Positions 34,488 to 46,775 of a stretch of 64,000 nt of DNA are shown in pieces (positions within the stretch are counted from its first letter, which is position 1; the number at the start of each line of letters is the position of its first letter). Location of the stretch: positions 254,684,422-254,748,421 of the forward strand of contig CM066321.1 of assembly GCA_033807775.1 (NCBI GenBank). Reading direction: 5' to 3'. The notes below the pieces were generated by a model that made no database searches, was not told where the DNA came from, and saw only the letters and a program-made list of their open reading frames with translations. The stretch is from Saussurea involucrata (Eukaryota > Streptophyta > Magnoliopsida > Asterales > Asteraceae). Position numbers and translations under genes: made by a program.

Positions 34488-37400
34488 ATGTCTTCTAAAG
34501 AATATCTCGCTATGGGATCTGAAACAAAGCCACCTGTTCTAATTCCTGAAGAGTACCAACAATGGAAAATACGAATGATCCAATTCTTGGATAACATAGA
34601 TGAGAATCTGATGGTCTCTATTCGAGAAGGTCCTATCGAAGTCTACATTGATGTGGAAGCAACTCCTGAAACAGAAACAACTCCAGAAATTCCGGCAACA
34701 AGGGTGAAGAAGAACTATTTTCAATACACAGCAGAACAGAAACGTAGGCATGCAATAGACAAAAGAGCGATTACATTGATGACACTTGCAGTTCCGAATG
34801 AAGTTCTTAACAGAATTGATAGTGGTTCATCAGCCAAGGAAATGTGGGATGAACTGGAAAGACAAATGTTAGGAACTGTCAGATCGATACAAGCCAAGTT
34901 AAATCAAAGCATAAATGCTTATGAAAGGTTCAAGGCTAAAGAATCTGAAAGCTTAACTCAGACATATAGTAAATTCTGTACTATACTAAATGATTTGAGA
35001 AGGAATGGACTGAAAAAGACAAAGTCAGAAATTAATTACAAATTTCTGAACAGTCTAAACTCTGAATGGTCATCATTTGCTATAAGTCTACAAATGAATA
35101 AGGATATGTGTGAAGAAGATCTAAATGATCTATTTTGTGTTCTTAACCAGCATGAGGACTCTGTTAAGATTGTGGTTGAAGAAAAGAAAAATGTTGCAGA
35201 ACAATTAGCTTTTCTGTCAAAGTCCAAAAGTGTGAAAACACCCAAGAAGGCAGCATATCTATCTGAGATACCAAGTCTGGAGGAGTCTGATAAGGAAGAG
35301 GGATCAGAAGAAGATGAGGATATAAAAATAATTGCTGAAAAGTTGGCCTTGTTGACTAATACTTTCAACAAGAGGTATGGAAAAGGAAAATATCAGGGCA
35401 AGTTCAGAAAAGAGCAGGGAAGTTCAGATTTCAAGAAAAGAGAAGAGAGAGGAGAAAGTAAGTATGAAAAGAAGGAAGAAAGAAGGGAAGAAAATAGAGA
35501 AGAGAAGGAAGAAAGAAAAGAGAAGAATCTGTGCTTCAAGTGTGGTAAGTCTGGCCACTTTGCAAAGGATTGCAAAGTGAAAATTGTGAAAGATTATGAG
35601 TACTATACCAAAAAGGCTCAGCTGGCGAAGAAAAGAGATGATAAAGTGGCATTGTTAGCTGAACAAGAAAACTGGTTGTACTACACGTCAGATGAAGATG
35701 ACTGCATAAACTTTTCACAGATGCAGAGTTATATGGCAAAGATGAAGAATGAGGATGATTCTGACTTTGAAGATGCTGATTCTGAGTCATCTACTGAGGT
35801 ACATTCTGCACTTGAAATAGACTTAATGACACAGATTGGTGAAATGAAAACTGAATTTGTTAAACTAAGAAAACAAATTAAAGGAGAAAGAAATTTAGTT
35901 AACAAATTCAGAATTGAAAAAGAAGTAATAAAAGAACAATTTGAGGAATCTGAGATTGAGAAACAGAAATATAAAACTGAAAATTCTGAGTTGATGAAAA
36001 ATCTTTATGAATTAAAAATTGAGCTTTCAAAAGTAAAGGATGAAAAGGGTGATTTACAAATAAAGTTTAATATGCTATTTGAGGAAAGAAAGAATTTATA
36101 CACCAAAATCAAAGAATTAGAAGATCTTAACTTGAAAAGAGGTCAGACTCAGCAAACATTAAATCTTCTTACAAGCAATGTAAAAGATACAAGATTTTAT
36201 AATCCAAAGAAGGGATTGGGATTGGAAGAAAATGTTGTTTTAAAAAGAGCTCCAGTAAACTTGTATGATTTTGATAAGCTTCATGTTCCCAAACCAAAAA
36301 CTCCAGAAGTTGTTGAAGTCTTTATAAGACCTGCAAGTTCCATCACAAGTTCTGACAACTTACAGAAATCAAGTTCTAAAAAGCCCAAAGAGATAGTTTC
36401 TGAGTTAAAAACAGAAAAATCAGATGTTTCAGAAGAAAAAGATAAGAAAGAAATTTCTAAACCAAAAGAAGAGAAACCAAAATACAATGATACCAAATTC
36501 AAATATGACTCTTTAAATGTCAGCTACAAAAATAAACAACAAAGTTTTTCTTATTCTGACATAGAAAGTATATTTGATACTAATAAGGTTTCTGAAATAG
36601 TAAGTCAGAAATCTGAGTCTTCTAATCAGAATTCTGATTGTTCTAATCAGTCTTCTGATTCTGAAGGTCAGAAATCTGAGTCTACTAATCAGAATTCTGA
36701 TTCAAAGAGTCAGAATTCTGAGTCAACTGAAAATTCTGAAACAAAGTCAGAAGACTTTCTAGAACTTGAAAAGAGATTTAATATTGTAAGTCAAGAACTT
36801 GAGGACTTAAGGAAAGCTTATGATGAACTTGAAAATGACTTATGTGATTTGGATTTTGATCTTAAAAATGCTTTAAAAGAAAAGAATATTTTTATTCAGA
36901 AAATAACAGAGCTTGAGAAATTGAAAGCTGAATATGATCTGTTCAAGATTAATGCTCTAAAAGAAAATGATAAATTCTTTAATAAATCAAGTACATATGA
37001 AAAAGGTGAATCATCTAATTCATTTTCTAACAAACAAAAGTTGAATTTTCCAGAAAAAGAAGAAAGCCAAAGGAAAGACGATCTGAAAAGAGTTCCTGAG
37101 AAGACTGAATTGAATTCTGATTCTGTACCAAAAGCTCATAGTTTCTGTAATAAATGTACATGTACTTTGAATTATAGAAATAAAAATGAAAGGACTTATG
37201 GTACAGACTTGTTGTTACTTGCACAGAAAAATCTGACTTGTGTTCAATGTAAAAGTGATTCTTTTCAATATTCTCAGAAATGTCCAATAACAATAACATC
37301 TGTTTCATTCATAAGAAAAGATATTCAGAATACAGAAAAGAAGAATGATTCTGTTCCTCAAACTCAGAGAAAAGAAAAGATAAAAGAAGTGAATCATCAA

Positions 37401-38141
37401 GTTAAAGTCAAAACAAAGTATGAGAAAGTGAGAAATGTGAAAGAAAAGAAAGTTGAAAACATTGCAAAATCAAAAGTTACACCTCTCAAGAAGAAATTGA
37501 ATAAATTTGTGAACAGAAAATGTTCTGACTTCATAAAAGTGCAAGGCAAATGGTGTTTAAAGAAAGATTTTGAATGGAAAGTAAAAGGCACTTTTGTTAA
37601 ATCAAATGACAAAGCTAACAAAGAAGGACCCATTCCAAAATGGGTACCTAAAACTAACCGACTGTTGTTGCAGGACTGTCATATGTGGTTTTTAGATTCA
37701 GGAGCTTCAAGACACATGACAGGTCAGAAGTCTTTTCTATCAAACTTCACAGAAAAGGCTGGAGGAGCAGTAAACTTTGGAAATAACAGCAAAGGTCAAG
37801 TTAAAGGTTATGGGGATTTAACAAAAGGAGATCTGACAATTCAAAAAGTTTTTTATGTTGAAGGATTACAACATAATCTTTTCAGCATAAGTCAGTTTTT
37901 AGACAGTCTTTGTCAAATCAAGTTCCAAATAACAGGTTGCATGATTTTAACTGAAAAGGATGTTAAAGTCTTCTGGGCCAAAAGACATATGGATTTATTT
38001 GTGGTTAACTTTTCAAAATTACAAACAGTAAATCCTGTTTGTCTTTTATCAAATTCAACTGCAAATGAATGCTGGTTATGGCACAGAAGATGTTCTCATC
38101 TAAATTTCAAAGATCTTAATAATCTTGTGGTAAAACATTAA
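34488..38141 (+). pseudogene. Gag-protease of Sirevirus 2 with oversized Gag
   Basis: The ATG at 34488 follows the leader and gives MSSKEYLAMGSETKPP. Order of parts: UBN2/gag core (about 15-280), Lys/Glu-rich stretch, CCHC zinc knuckle CFKCGKSGHFAKDC (349-362), then some 700 residues of coiled coil, QNSES/QNSDS repeats (near 705-750) and a second Cys cluster (CNKCTC and CVQC, about 885-925). Next come the aspartic protease motif FLDSGASRHMTG (catalytic D1070) and the GAG-pre-integrase region WLWHRRCSHLNF. A stop at 38139-38141, caused by a frame break, separates it from integrase. Usual copia Gag is only a few hundred residues, so this spacer is exceptional, though Sireviruses tend to have large Gags. 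Confidence 0.93.
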
Positions 38142-38142
38142 A

Positions 38143-38604
38143 GGTCTACCAAAGATTAAATTTGAAAAAGAATCATTATGCTCAGCTTGTGAAATGGGCA
38201 AGATGAAAAAGAGTTCTCACAAATTAAAAATGGACTCATCTTGCAAAGCACCATTAGAAATGATTCATACTGATCTTTGTGGTCCAATTTCAGTTCAATC
38301 TATGGGAGGAAAGAAATACATGCTTGTAATTGTTGATGAATATTCCAGATACACATGGGTTGAGTTCTTGAGAGCTAAGTCAGAAGCTGCTACTATATTG
38401 ATAAACTTTATCAAAAGAATTCAAGTTCTCTTACAACTTCCAGTTCAGAAAATCAGAAGTGATAATGGAACAGAGTTCAGAAATGAGACACTTCAGAATT
38501 TTTTAGAAAGTTCTGGGATTTCTCATAATTTCTCTGGTGTCAGAACTCCTCAACAAAATGGCGTTGTTGAAAGGAAAAACAGAACTCTAGTTGAAGCTGC
38601 ATGA
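38143..38604 (+). pseudogene. Integrase core of Sirevirus 2
   Basis: Frame-shifted continuation of pol. The zinc-binding pair CSAC completes the HHCC finger begun upstream. The D-D-35-E core is visible as HTDLCGP, IRSDNGTEF and QQNGVVERKNRT. A TGA at 38602-38604 sits where the frame then continues, consistent with a C-to-T change at a CGA arginine codon, a typical methylated-cytosine decay. The catalytic residues themselves are intact. Confidence 0.93.
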
Positions 38605-41064
38605 ACCATGCTGGCTTATTCAAATCTTCCAACCTTCCTATGGGTTGAAGCAATTGCAACTGCTTGCTTTACACATAACAGAACTTTAATCAATAAAAGA
38701 TTAAATAAGACTGCTTATGAACTGATAAATAAAAGAAAACCATTAATCAAATTCTTTCATGTTTTTGGTTGCAGATGCTATGTTCTTAAAGACAGCGAAA
38801 ATCTTGCCAAATTTGGTAAAAAGGCAGATGAAAGATACTTTGTTGGTTATTCACTAACTTCCAAAGCATTCAGAATCTACAATAGAAGAACCAAGAGAAT
38901 GATGGAAAGCATCAATGTAACATTTGATGAAGCCAGAATGAAGATTTCTGAACAAGACAGTTCAGAACTCATGCAGAACAAGACAAATATGACTTCTGAT
39001 ACAAACTCTAATCCTATTTGTTCAGAACTCAATTTATTGTTTAAGGATGCTTTTCTAGAACTAATTTCTGATTCTTATGCAGAATATGAAAACCCAAAGA
39101 TGGTAAAAGAGATGAAAAATAGAACTCCAGAAATAGTTCAATCAACTGTAATTTCTGACAAAGGTCCATCTGAAGAATGTCCAAATCTGATAAATACAAG
39201 TGGTGAAAATTCTGAACCTTGTACTCAGAACTCTGATCCTTGTGTTCAGAACTCTGAACAAGCCACTCAGAATTCTGACTTCACTGCTCAGAATCCAAAC
39301 TTGAATACATCTACTATACATGTATCAGAACAAGGGGACAGCTCAGAATTACATGCAATTATTGATGAGAATGATACAAACAATAACTTTTCAGAGATTG
39401 ATGTGCTTCCCAGTGCAAATAAATGGACTAAAAATCATCCTATTCATCAAGTAATAGGTGATCCATCAGCAGGAGTAAAGACCAGATCAGCTACAGCAAA
39501 TGAAGCAATGTTTGCTGGTTTCTTAAGTGTGATTGAACCAAAGAAAGCTAATGAAGCCCTAGAGGATCCAGATTGGATTTCAGCAATGCAAGAGGAATTG
39601 CTCCAATTTGAAAGAAATAAAGTTTGGAGACTCATTCCAAAGCCTGAAGGTAAATCTATTATTGGAACTAAATGGGTATTCAGAAACAAAAAGGATGAGT
39701 CAGGTGTTGTTATCAGAAACAAGGCAAGATTGGTTGCTAAGGGATACTGTCAGCAAGAGGGAATTGATTATGATGAGACATTTGCACCAGTGGCAAGAAT
39801 AGAGGCAATCAGAATATTTTTGGCCTATGCTGCACACAAAAATTTCAAGGTGTATCAAATGGATGTCAAATCAGCCTTTTTAAATGGCAAACTTAATGAA
39901 GAGGTGTATGTTCATCAACCTGAAGGTTTTGTTGATCCAGAATTTCCTGATCATGTTTATATTTTAGACAAAGCTTTATATGGTCTAAAACAAGCACCAA
40001 GAGCCTGGTATGACACTCTTACTCAACACTTATTAGTTTCAGGTTTCAAGAAAGGTAAGATTGACACAACTTTGTTTTTAAAGAAACAAGGTGATGATTT
40101 AATTCTTATTCAGATTTATGTTGATGACATAATATTTGGTTCTACCAGTCCAGAATTATGTGATAATTTTTCTAAAATCATGTCATCTGAATTTGAAATG
40201 AGCATGATGGGTGAGCTGAATTTTTTCCTTGGTCTTCAAGTCAAACAATTACCAAAGGGTATTTTTATAAATCAAGGAAAATATGTCAGAGATATTCTGA
40301 AAAAGTTCAAAATGTCTGATTGTGCTTCTATAAGAACTCCAATGGCAACAAACATAAAGTTAGATGCTGATCTCAAAGGAGTTTCAGTAGATACCAAACT
40401 CTATAGAGGCATGATTGGATCATTACTTTATCTGACTGCAAGTAGACCAGATATTATGTTCTCTACTTGTTTCTGTGCTAGATTTCAATCTAACCCAAAA
40501 GAATCACATATGTTGGCTGTCAAAAGGATTTTAAGATATCTCAAAGGATCACCTGATCTAGGTTTATGGTATCCAAAAGAAACTGATTTCAAGTTAACTG
40601 CTTTCACTGATGCTGATCATGCAGGAAGTAGGTTGGATAGAAAAAGTACTTCTGGTGCTTGTCATTTTTTGGGGGATAAGATAGTGAGTTGGGCATCAAA
40701 GAAACAGAATTGTGTGTCTACTTCAATTGCTGAGGCAGAATATGTTGCTGCTGCTGCTTCATGCTCTCAAACTTTGTGGATGAGAAAACAACTCATGGAT
40801 TATGGATATCAGCTCAACAAAATTCCCATCTATTGTGACTCAGAAAGTGCAATTGCTATTACTCAGAATCCTGTTCAACATTCAAAGACTAAACACATAG
40901 ATGTGAGGTATCACTTTATAAAAGACTATGTGGAAAAAGGAACTATAGAGATGCACTTTGTGCATACAAAGTATCAATTGGCTGACTTGTTCACAAAGCC
41001 ACTTGATCACAAAAGGTTCTATTTTCTCATATGTAAAATAGGTATGCTTAATCTGACAAATTGA
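38605..41064 (+). pseudogene. Reverse transcriptase and RNase H of Sirevirus 2
   Basis: Long open frame of about 820 codons continuing pol. The first part carries the integrase C-terminal region and an Asn/Ser-rich linker with repeated TQNSDP/VQNSEQ motifs. Reverse transcriptase follows, with KARLVAKGY, YQMDVKSAFLNG, YGLKQAPRAWY and the catalytic IYVDDIIFGS, then FEMSMMGELNFFLGLQVKQ, typical of the SIRE/Maximus lineage. RNase H shows FTDADHAG, AEAEYVAAA and YCDSESA, and the protein ends after ADLFTKPLDHKRF. This segment is uninterrupted, but the upstream breaks prevent a complete polyprotein. Confidence 0.95.
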
Positions 41065-41124
41065 AAATATTTGTGTTTCTTAAAAATGATAAATTTTTCT
41101 AAGTACAATTGTCTGAGTAGTGTA

Positions 41125-41310
41125 TTCAGAACTCTGAGTCTTAAGTTCAGAACTTCTGAGTCTTGAGATCAGAACTTCTGAATCTTGTGTTCAGAACTTC
41201 TGAGTCTTGAGATCAGAACTCTGAGTCTTAAGTTCAGAACTTCTGAGTCTTAAGTTCAGAACTTCTGAGTCTTAAGGTCAGAGATTCTGAGTCAATACTT
41301 CAGAAATCTA
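41125..41310. repeat. Tandem array of TCAGAACTTCTGAGTCTTAAG units
   Basis: About eight units of 20-23 bases just downstream of pol. Each contains the near-palindrome TCAGAA(C)TTCTGA followed by GTCTTRAG. It lies in the 1-kb non-coding spacer between pol and the accessory ORF. Confidence 0.93.
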
Positions 41311-41857
41311 ACTTTCAAGAATTCATTTTTTTGAGAAAAACAAATACTTCAAATGTGCGGATTATGTCTTTTCTATTATCTTTTTATCTCATCTTTATGT
41401 ATCATATTTGGTTAAATACATGCTAAAATCAAGGGGGAGCATGAATATCTTCTGGAAATTATTTCATGGTGCTTAAAAGGTTTGTTGTCATTTCTTATCT
41501 CTAATCATTCTAAGAAGAACAAGCTTTTTAATGATAAATTTTTTATATTGTTCAAACTATATCTGAATTTCACACATTTTCATATTCAGATATAAGAGTT
41601 TAAATGTTTTTTTTAAATCATCATTCTATGAACAGAATTCTGATGATAAAATGTGTTTCTATCTGTTCAAACCTATTCTGAATAATCAAAAGTTTTACAT
41701 CTGTCAGAAGTTGATTTTAAATAAATTTTTGTTACAAGGTAAAATTCTTCTGAATAATGGGATCAGAACTCTGAGTAGAACAATCAGATATCTGATAAAG
41801 GAAAGTCAAATCTTCTGAGCGTGTTATTCAGATCTTTGACTTGAGTCAATATTCTAT
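41311..41857 (+). other. Spacer between pol and accessory ORF of Sirevirus 2
   Basis: AT-rich with further scattered CAGAA/TTCTG words and one internal AAGGGGGAGCATG purine tract near 41430, which could act as a central polypurine tract. No gene. Confidence 0.6.
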
Positions 41858-42003
41858 CCAATAACACGTGTCAGCTTCATATTTGGTTGATTATGCCACG
41901 CATTTCATTTAAATCCTCTGTGGCATTTCAAATGTGTTGACTCCGTTATAACATTGATTTCGCTTTTCCGTCAAACCTTTCAGCTTCACGAATTTTAAAT
42001 AGG
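41858..42003 (+). promoter_or_regulatory. Candidate internal promoter for accessory ORF, Sirevirus 2
   Basis: CCAAT at 41858-41862, then the G-box CACGTG at 41865-41870 within ACGTGTCAG (41866-41874), then a TATA-like TTTAAATAGG at 41994-42003, about 100 bases before the ATG at 42100. A comparable set precedes the accessory ORF of Sirevirus 1. Promoter activity is inference. Confidence 0.45.
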
Positions 42004-42099
42004 TCTTAAAATTCCTATTTCCAATTCTTTCAAATTCCAGAGCGAAAAGTGAGATACGAATCAATCCAGAGTTCTTTGAGTTTGTTTTCTTCTTAAATC

Positions 42100-45000
42100 A
42101 TGTCTGGATTTCGAAGAAGTGGTCTAATTTCTCTACATTCTACTAAGTCTTTGATGGATTCATCTGATTCGGATAATGATGAAGTACAAAATAGAGCTGT
42201 TGAGGAAGAAGCAATAAGGGATGATGAAATAAATGAAGAAGATGAACAAATGGCTGAATCAGAAGGAAATGCAGATGAGGTAAATATAAATGTTGAACAT
42301 GAACAGAGTGCTGCAGGGTCGATTATGTCGAATAGACCAATCTTAGTGGAAAGGGTTGTTCCTGAAGGAGAATGGTTGAAATTATCAGAAAACAATTGTG
42401 TTTTGTTATTTGAGGAAAGTAGATTTAAGCCTGAACACAGAATCATCATGGAGTTATTCAAATATCATCCTTACAGAAAGTAGTTTACAAGGAACAAAAC
42501 AGTTCCTGTTCAGTATATTCAACAATGGTGGAAACATCTTAGGTTAGAAGACAACAAGTTTGTATCCGAAATTGGAGGAGTCACAATTACCTTATCAATC
42601 GTTGCACTAAGAGAAATACTGAATCTTCCAGAAAAAGACGATGTACAAAGAAGGACAAATTTTGAAGACTCACCATTAACAGAAGAGTTAATTGCAGAGT
42701 TTATGAGATTAGGATATAATGAAGGATTGAGAACCCTTAGTTTGTTCAGAAGGAACAAATTGCCACCTATTTGGGCTTGTTTCTTTCATGTGGTGAATAA
42801 GTGTTTGTCAGGGAAAAATAGCTCAGCAGATCAAGGTTCAAAACAGATTCTTCAGATCTTTCAGGGTTTAGTGAGGAATAGGCATTATATGATTATACTG
42901 CTATACTTTGGGAAGACATGAAGAATACTTTTGAGAAAAATCAGAAAGCTATTCAAAAGAAGACAAAGGATACTCCTCTGGCATACATACCTTACATAAG
43001 GTATTGGCAGATTGTAATATGGTATGCAATGCAAGAAAACAGAACCATTTCAAGAAGATCAAATGAACAGCATGGTCCTACTTTCTATTTGGGTAAGATG
43101 TCTTCTGTTACCAAACTTGAGAATTATCCTAATCATAAACTGTTACCAAAATCACTTAGGAATTACATACCAAGGGAGAGTGAGATTTTAAAAGCATATT
43201 GCACCTCAATGGTAATTGAAATACCTCAAATCCCTACCCATGAGGACCAACCAGAGAAGAGAGGTGAGGGGTCTAGTCCAGTAAGAGAGGGGGAGGATGT
43301 TCAAATGGGTGAACATTCTGAGAGAAATGAGGGGCAAAATTCTGAGAGCTTGGTTAGAACAAGTGAGGAAAAATAGAATGAGGGTGGTGAGGATGAGATA
43401 TTGTCAACAGAGGTTCAAACAGAAAGAGATGCCTCTGAACCAACTAATCTTAACCAGGTAACCACAACTGCTGTTGGTTCACATTTCTTGGTGTCCAACA
43501 TTGAAACAAACACCATGGACCTAGTGGTGGATCTTGAACAACCCATCCATACCCACTCAGAAGCATTTCAACATGCTACTGTTTCACATAACTCAGGGGA
43601 ACCATCCCAAACTCATTTGGAGGGAGGTGATAAATCCCAACCTATTTTTCAACACATTGAGTCTGAATATCACAGTCCTATTCAATTTGAGTCTGAAATT
43701 CCTTCTAACACTCGCACAAATCAGGAATTTCGTATTCCTGACACAACATTCATAGACATACCTAATATTGGGTGTCGAGGATTGGATGGAAGTCCTGGTG
43801 AGGTGAACATTACAAAAGCCTCATTCAAACGTACATCTGTTGTACAAGATGACTTTGTGTTATCTACAGGCCATGAGCCCCCTGGGCACATGAAAACTGG
43901 ACCATCTGTTGGTTCAGGTTCACAGTTAGACCATTCTGAATTTGAAAAGATTCAGAATCAAAACAAGGTGATGGGGGAAAAGGTTGAAAAATTGGAGAAA
44001 AAGGTGGATGATTTGAATGCTGAAGTGACAGGATTAAAAGATATGTTGGAGAGTAAATTGAAATCTGTTGAAACTAAAATAGATACTGTGAAGGAATCCT
44101 TGGAATCTCATGAAAAGGAGATCAAGGATATAATGTCTGAATTTCAAAAAGATCGGTTGAAACAAATGCAGAGTATGCAGGAATCCGTCTTGAAAGCAAT
44201 GAGTGTATCTATGGCTTCTACTTCAAAACCTCTTGATCTTGTTCCACTTGCAGAAGCTGAACCTGAAGGTGTTTCTGGTCAGAACTCTAAAAGAAAGTTT
44301 GATGATAATGAACCTCATGATCATCAAAAGGGGGAGAAAAGGCCAAGGTTGAGTTCTGATGATGACATTTGCATAGAGGATTTTGAAATAGCAGATATGC
44401 ACTTAGTCAGTACAAAGAATACAGAAACTCAGATAGTTCAAATTGATAGTTCAGATACAGAGGAAATGGAGGTGGAAAGCAGAGATGGTGGTGATTCAGA
44501 TAAAACTGAAGAATTGAATTTAGACACAGAGATGGAAATCAATTCTGATGAAACTGAAGCAATTGAGGAACCTGTGTTGAGGTCAGAGGAAACAGTGGAA
44601 AGTTTAATTGTTGACAACACTTGTACCGATATTGTTCTTTATGATAAAGATAGTGTGATGGATTCTGAATCAGAAGAAAGAAGATTAAATGAGAATTTGA
44701 TCAGAAGGATGCAAAATGAGTTATTCAGAGCACTTAATGTCCAAAATATTCAACAAAGTGTAAAACTGATAAGGCCTATTGATTTATTGGGAGAAGAAGA
44801 TAGAACTGTTGATTATTCTCAGAAATTTAAACATGAGTTTCGATTTAACTATGCTGATGAGATGAATACAGAAGAAGAATATGAGAGAGTGGAAGATTAC
44901 TTTATGCCTTCTGAGTATATATTCAGAAAACCAATTGAGATTCCTAAGATTAACTTGCAAATTTTGGAGGAGCCTGTATGTGATTTTATCCTAGAGTTGA

Positions 45001-46760
45001 GTGATGTACCTCTTGCTAGACAATTTCATGATGACATTTTTCCTGAGGAAATATATGAGAATCTCTATCACACAGAAGGAGATTATGAGCTATTGGAGAG
45101 CAACATTGATGGCTTCATGGATAACAGATCTCAGATGATTTATACAGAAGCCTCAAACAGATTCAGAATTCCTGATTCAAGACTACACATTCAGAAGAAG
45201 ATTGAGAAAGTATGGATGTTTAAACCAGAAGAATTCAATGGTCTGATGTTTGTTAGATTGGAAGTGCTGAAAGAAAGAAGTACAAAGGTTTCCATGTCAA
45301 GTTTTTATTTTCACAGATTAACTCTTGATGATCAGATCTTTCTAGTTAAGTTCTTTGCCAGTACTGAAGAAACCTTGATAGAGATTGAGTGCAGAAGAAT
45401 TCTGGGGATTTATGTCAGAAATATGTACATGTATGATTTTCAATTGGCAATTGAAGGAAGAAAAGAGAAATGCAACTTGAAATGTCCAGCAATGATTTAA
45501 GGGTTTGGTGTATATGTGAAGGGATTTATAAATGAAGGAATGGAAACTTAAGGGTTTGCATATCCAGTTCAAGGAAGACTTGAAATATTCAAACTAAAGG
45601 AATTGGTGAAGTATAGTGATGCAACTTTGAGTTGGTTACTAACTGAAATGAAAGTTAATGTTGCTACTGAAAGAGAAAATCTAAAGAAAAAATGTGTAAA
45701 CTCTGTGGAAAGAATATTAAATCTCAGAAGAAAAGTCAGAAGCTGTGGTGAATGGTTACTATCAGAGGTTAATCCTAAAAGGATGCTGCACAATGATTTT
45801 GTGTTTCCTGCTGAGTATGAAGTGAATGAAATCCTTTCAGATGAAGTTGAAGAAGTTCATAACACAACTCCTCAGAATGTGCAAATAACAAGTCTTGATC
45901 AAGCTGAACAATCTGAATCAAAAGAAGATGAGATGTCAATTGATTTGAATGGATACTTTCTTGAGTTTGATCTACCTGAGTTTTTCAAACCTAAAAAGAT
46001 ACAATTTCTGAATGTATATTATGATAGACCAAAGGAGACTCAGATCTGGTTGGCAGAGAAATCAAGGTGTCTTGGGAAATCAAAACAGGCTGTATATTCA
46101 GACTTCTTAATCACAGGGATCAGAGAATTAAAAGTTAAACAATTCATAAAGATAGAATACTTGTCTTTTGAAGTTTTGAGAGAAGATGGCAAAGTATACT
46201 ATTTCACTGATGCAGATTTTGAAAAGCTATCAGTAGTGGATTTCTACAGATTACATTGTATGCTGTGCTTCAAGGAATCAAGAAAAGATAAGACTGAAAG
46301 GAAGGCAAGAAGTGTGGTAATTGAAGCTATGTTTTACATCCTAAGATGGCATGGTTATACAGATTTTCAAATAGCTCTGTATTTGCAAAGGCCATGTGTT
46401 TATCTGGCAAAACCTAACACAAATCATGATCAGAAAAAAGTGTTAAAAATTGGAAGTGTTCTTAAATATCCAGATTTGGGAGTCTTTTTGAAAAACAAGA
46501 GTGAAAAGATCTTCTTCAAAGCAAAGGAGACTGCAAAATACTGCTCTGGAACTTTGAGATTCATCAAGCATAATTTGGAGAAAAAGATGTTGAAAATAAA
46601 GCAATGCAACATAACTCAGGAAGTAATGACTCAACAGATTGAAACTGTTCAAGAAATTATTGACAAGATCGACAAAAGGCTTAATCAAAGAAATGTGCTC
46701 TTACAGAAGATTGCTCCTGCCTTGAAAGATTTGGATGATGCAAAGTATCAGTTTATTTGA
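42100..46760 (+). pseudogene. Large accessory ORF (ORF3) downstream of pol, Sirevirus 2
   Basis: About 1,550 codons in pol sense, interrupted by stops at 42481, 43374, 45498 and near 45551 and by one frame change near 42895-42915. Parts: an acidic N-terminus (about 42170-42310); a globular domain (about 42340-43200) containing VTITLSIVALREILNLP, LPPIWACFFHVVNKCLSGK and ILWEDM, which matches a domain seen in many plant transposon-derived proteins; a long low-complexity and coiled-coil region (43950-44180); a KRKFDDNE/KRPRLSS basic patch like a nuclear signal (about 44292-44355); an acidic stretch; and a C-terminal half with no recognised domain. No signal peptide or membrane segment is evident, so an envelope role is not supported. 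Confidence 0.8.
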
Positions 46761-46761
46761 C

Positions 46762-46773
46762 AAAAAGGGGGAG
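46762..46773 (+). other. Polypurine tract of Sirevirus 2
   Basis: AAAAAGGGGGAG ends two bases before the 3' LTR and primes plus-strand synthesis. Confidence 0.92.
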
Positions 46774-46775
46774 AT

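Noticed and set aside
42100..46760. Envelope protein interpretation of the accessory ORF
   Set aside because: No signal peptide, membrane span or glycoprotein features seen. The ORF is acidic, coiled-coil and has a nuclear-signal-like patch.
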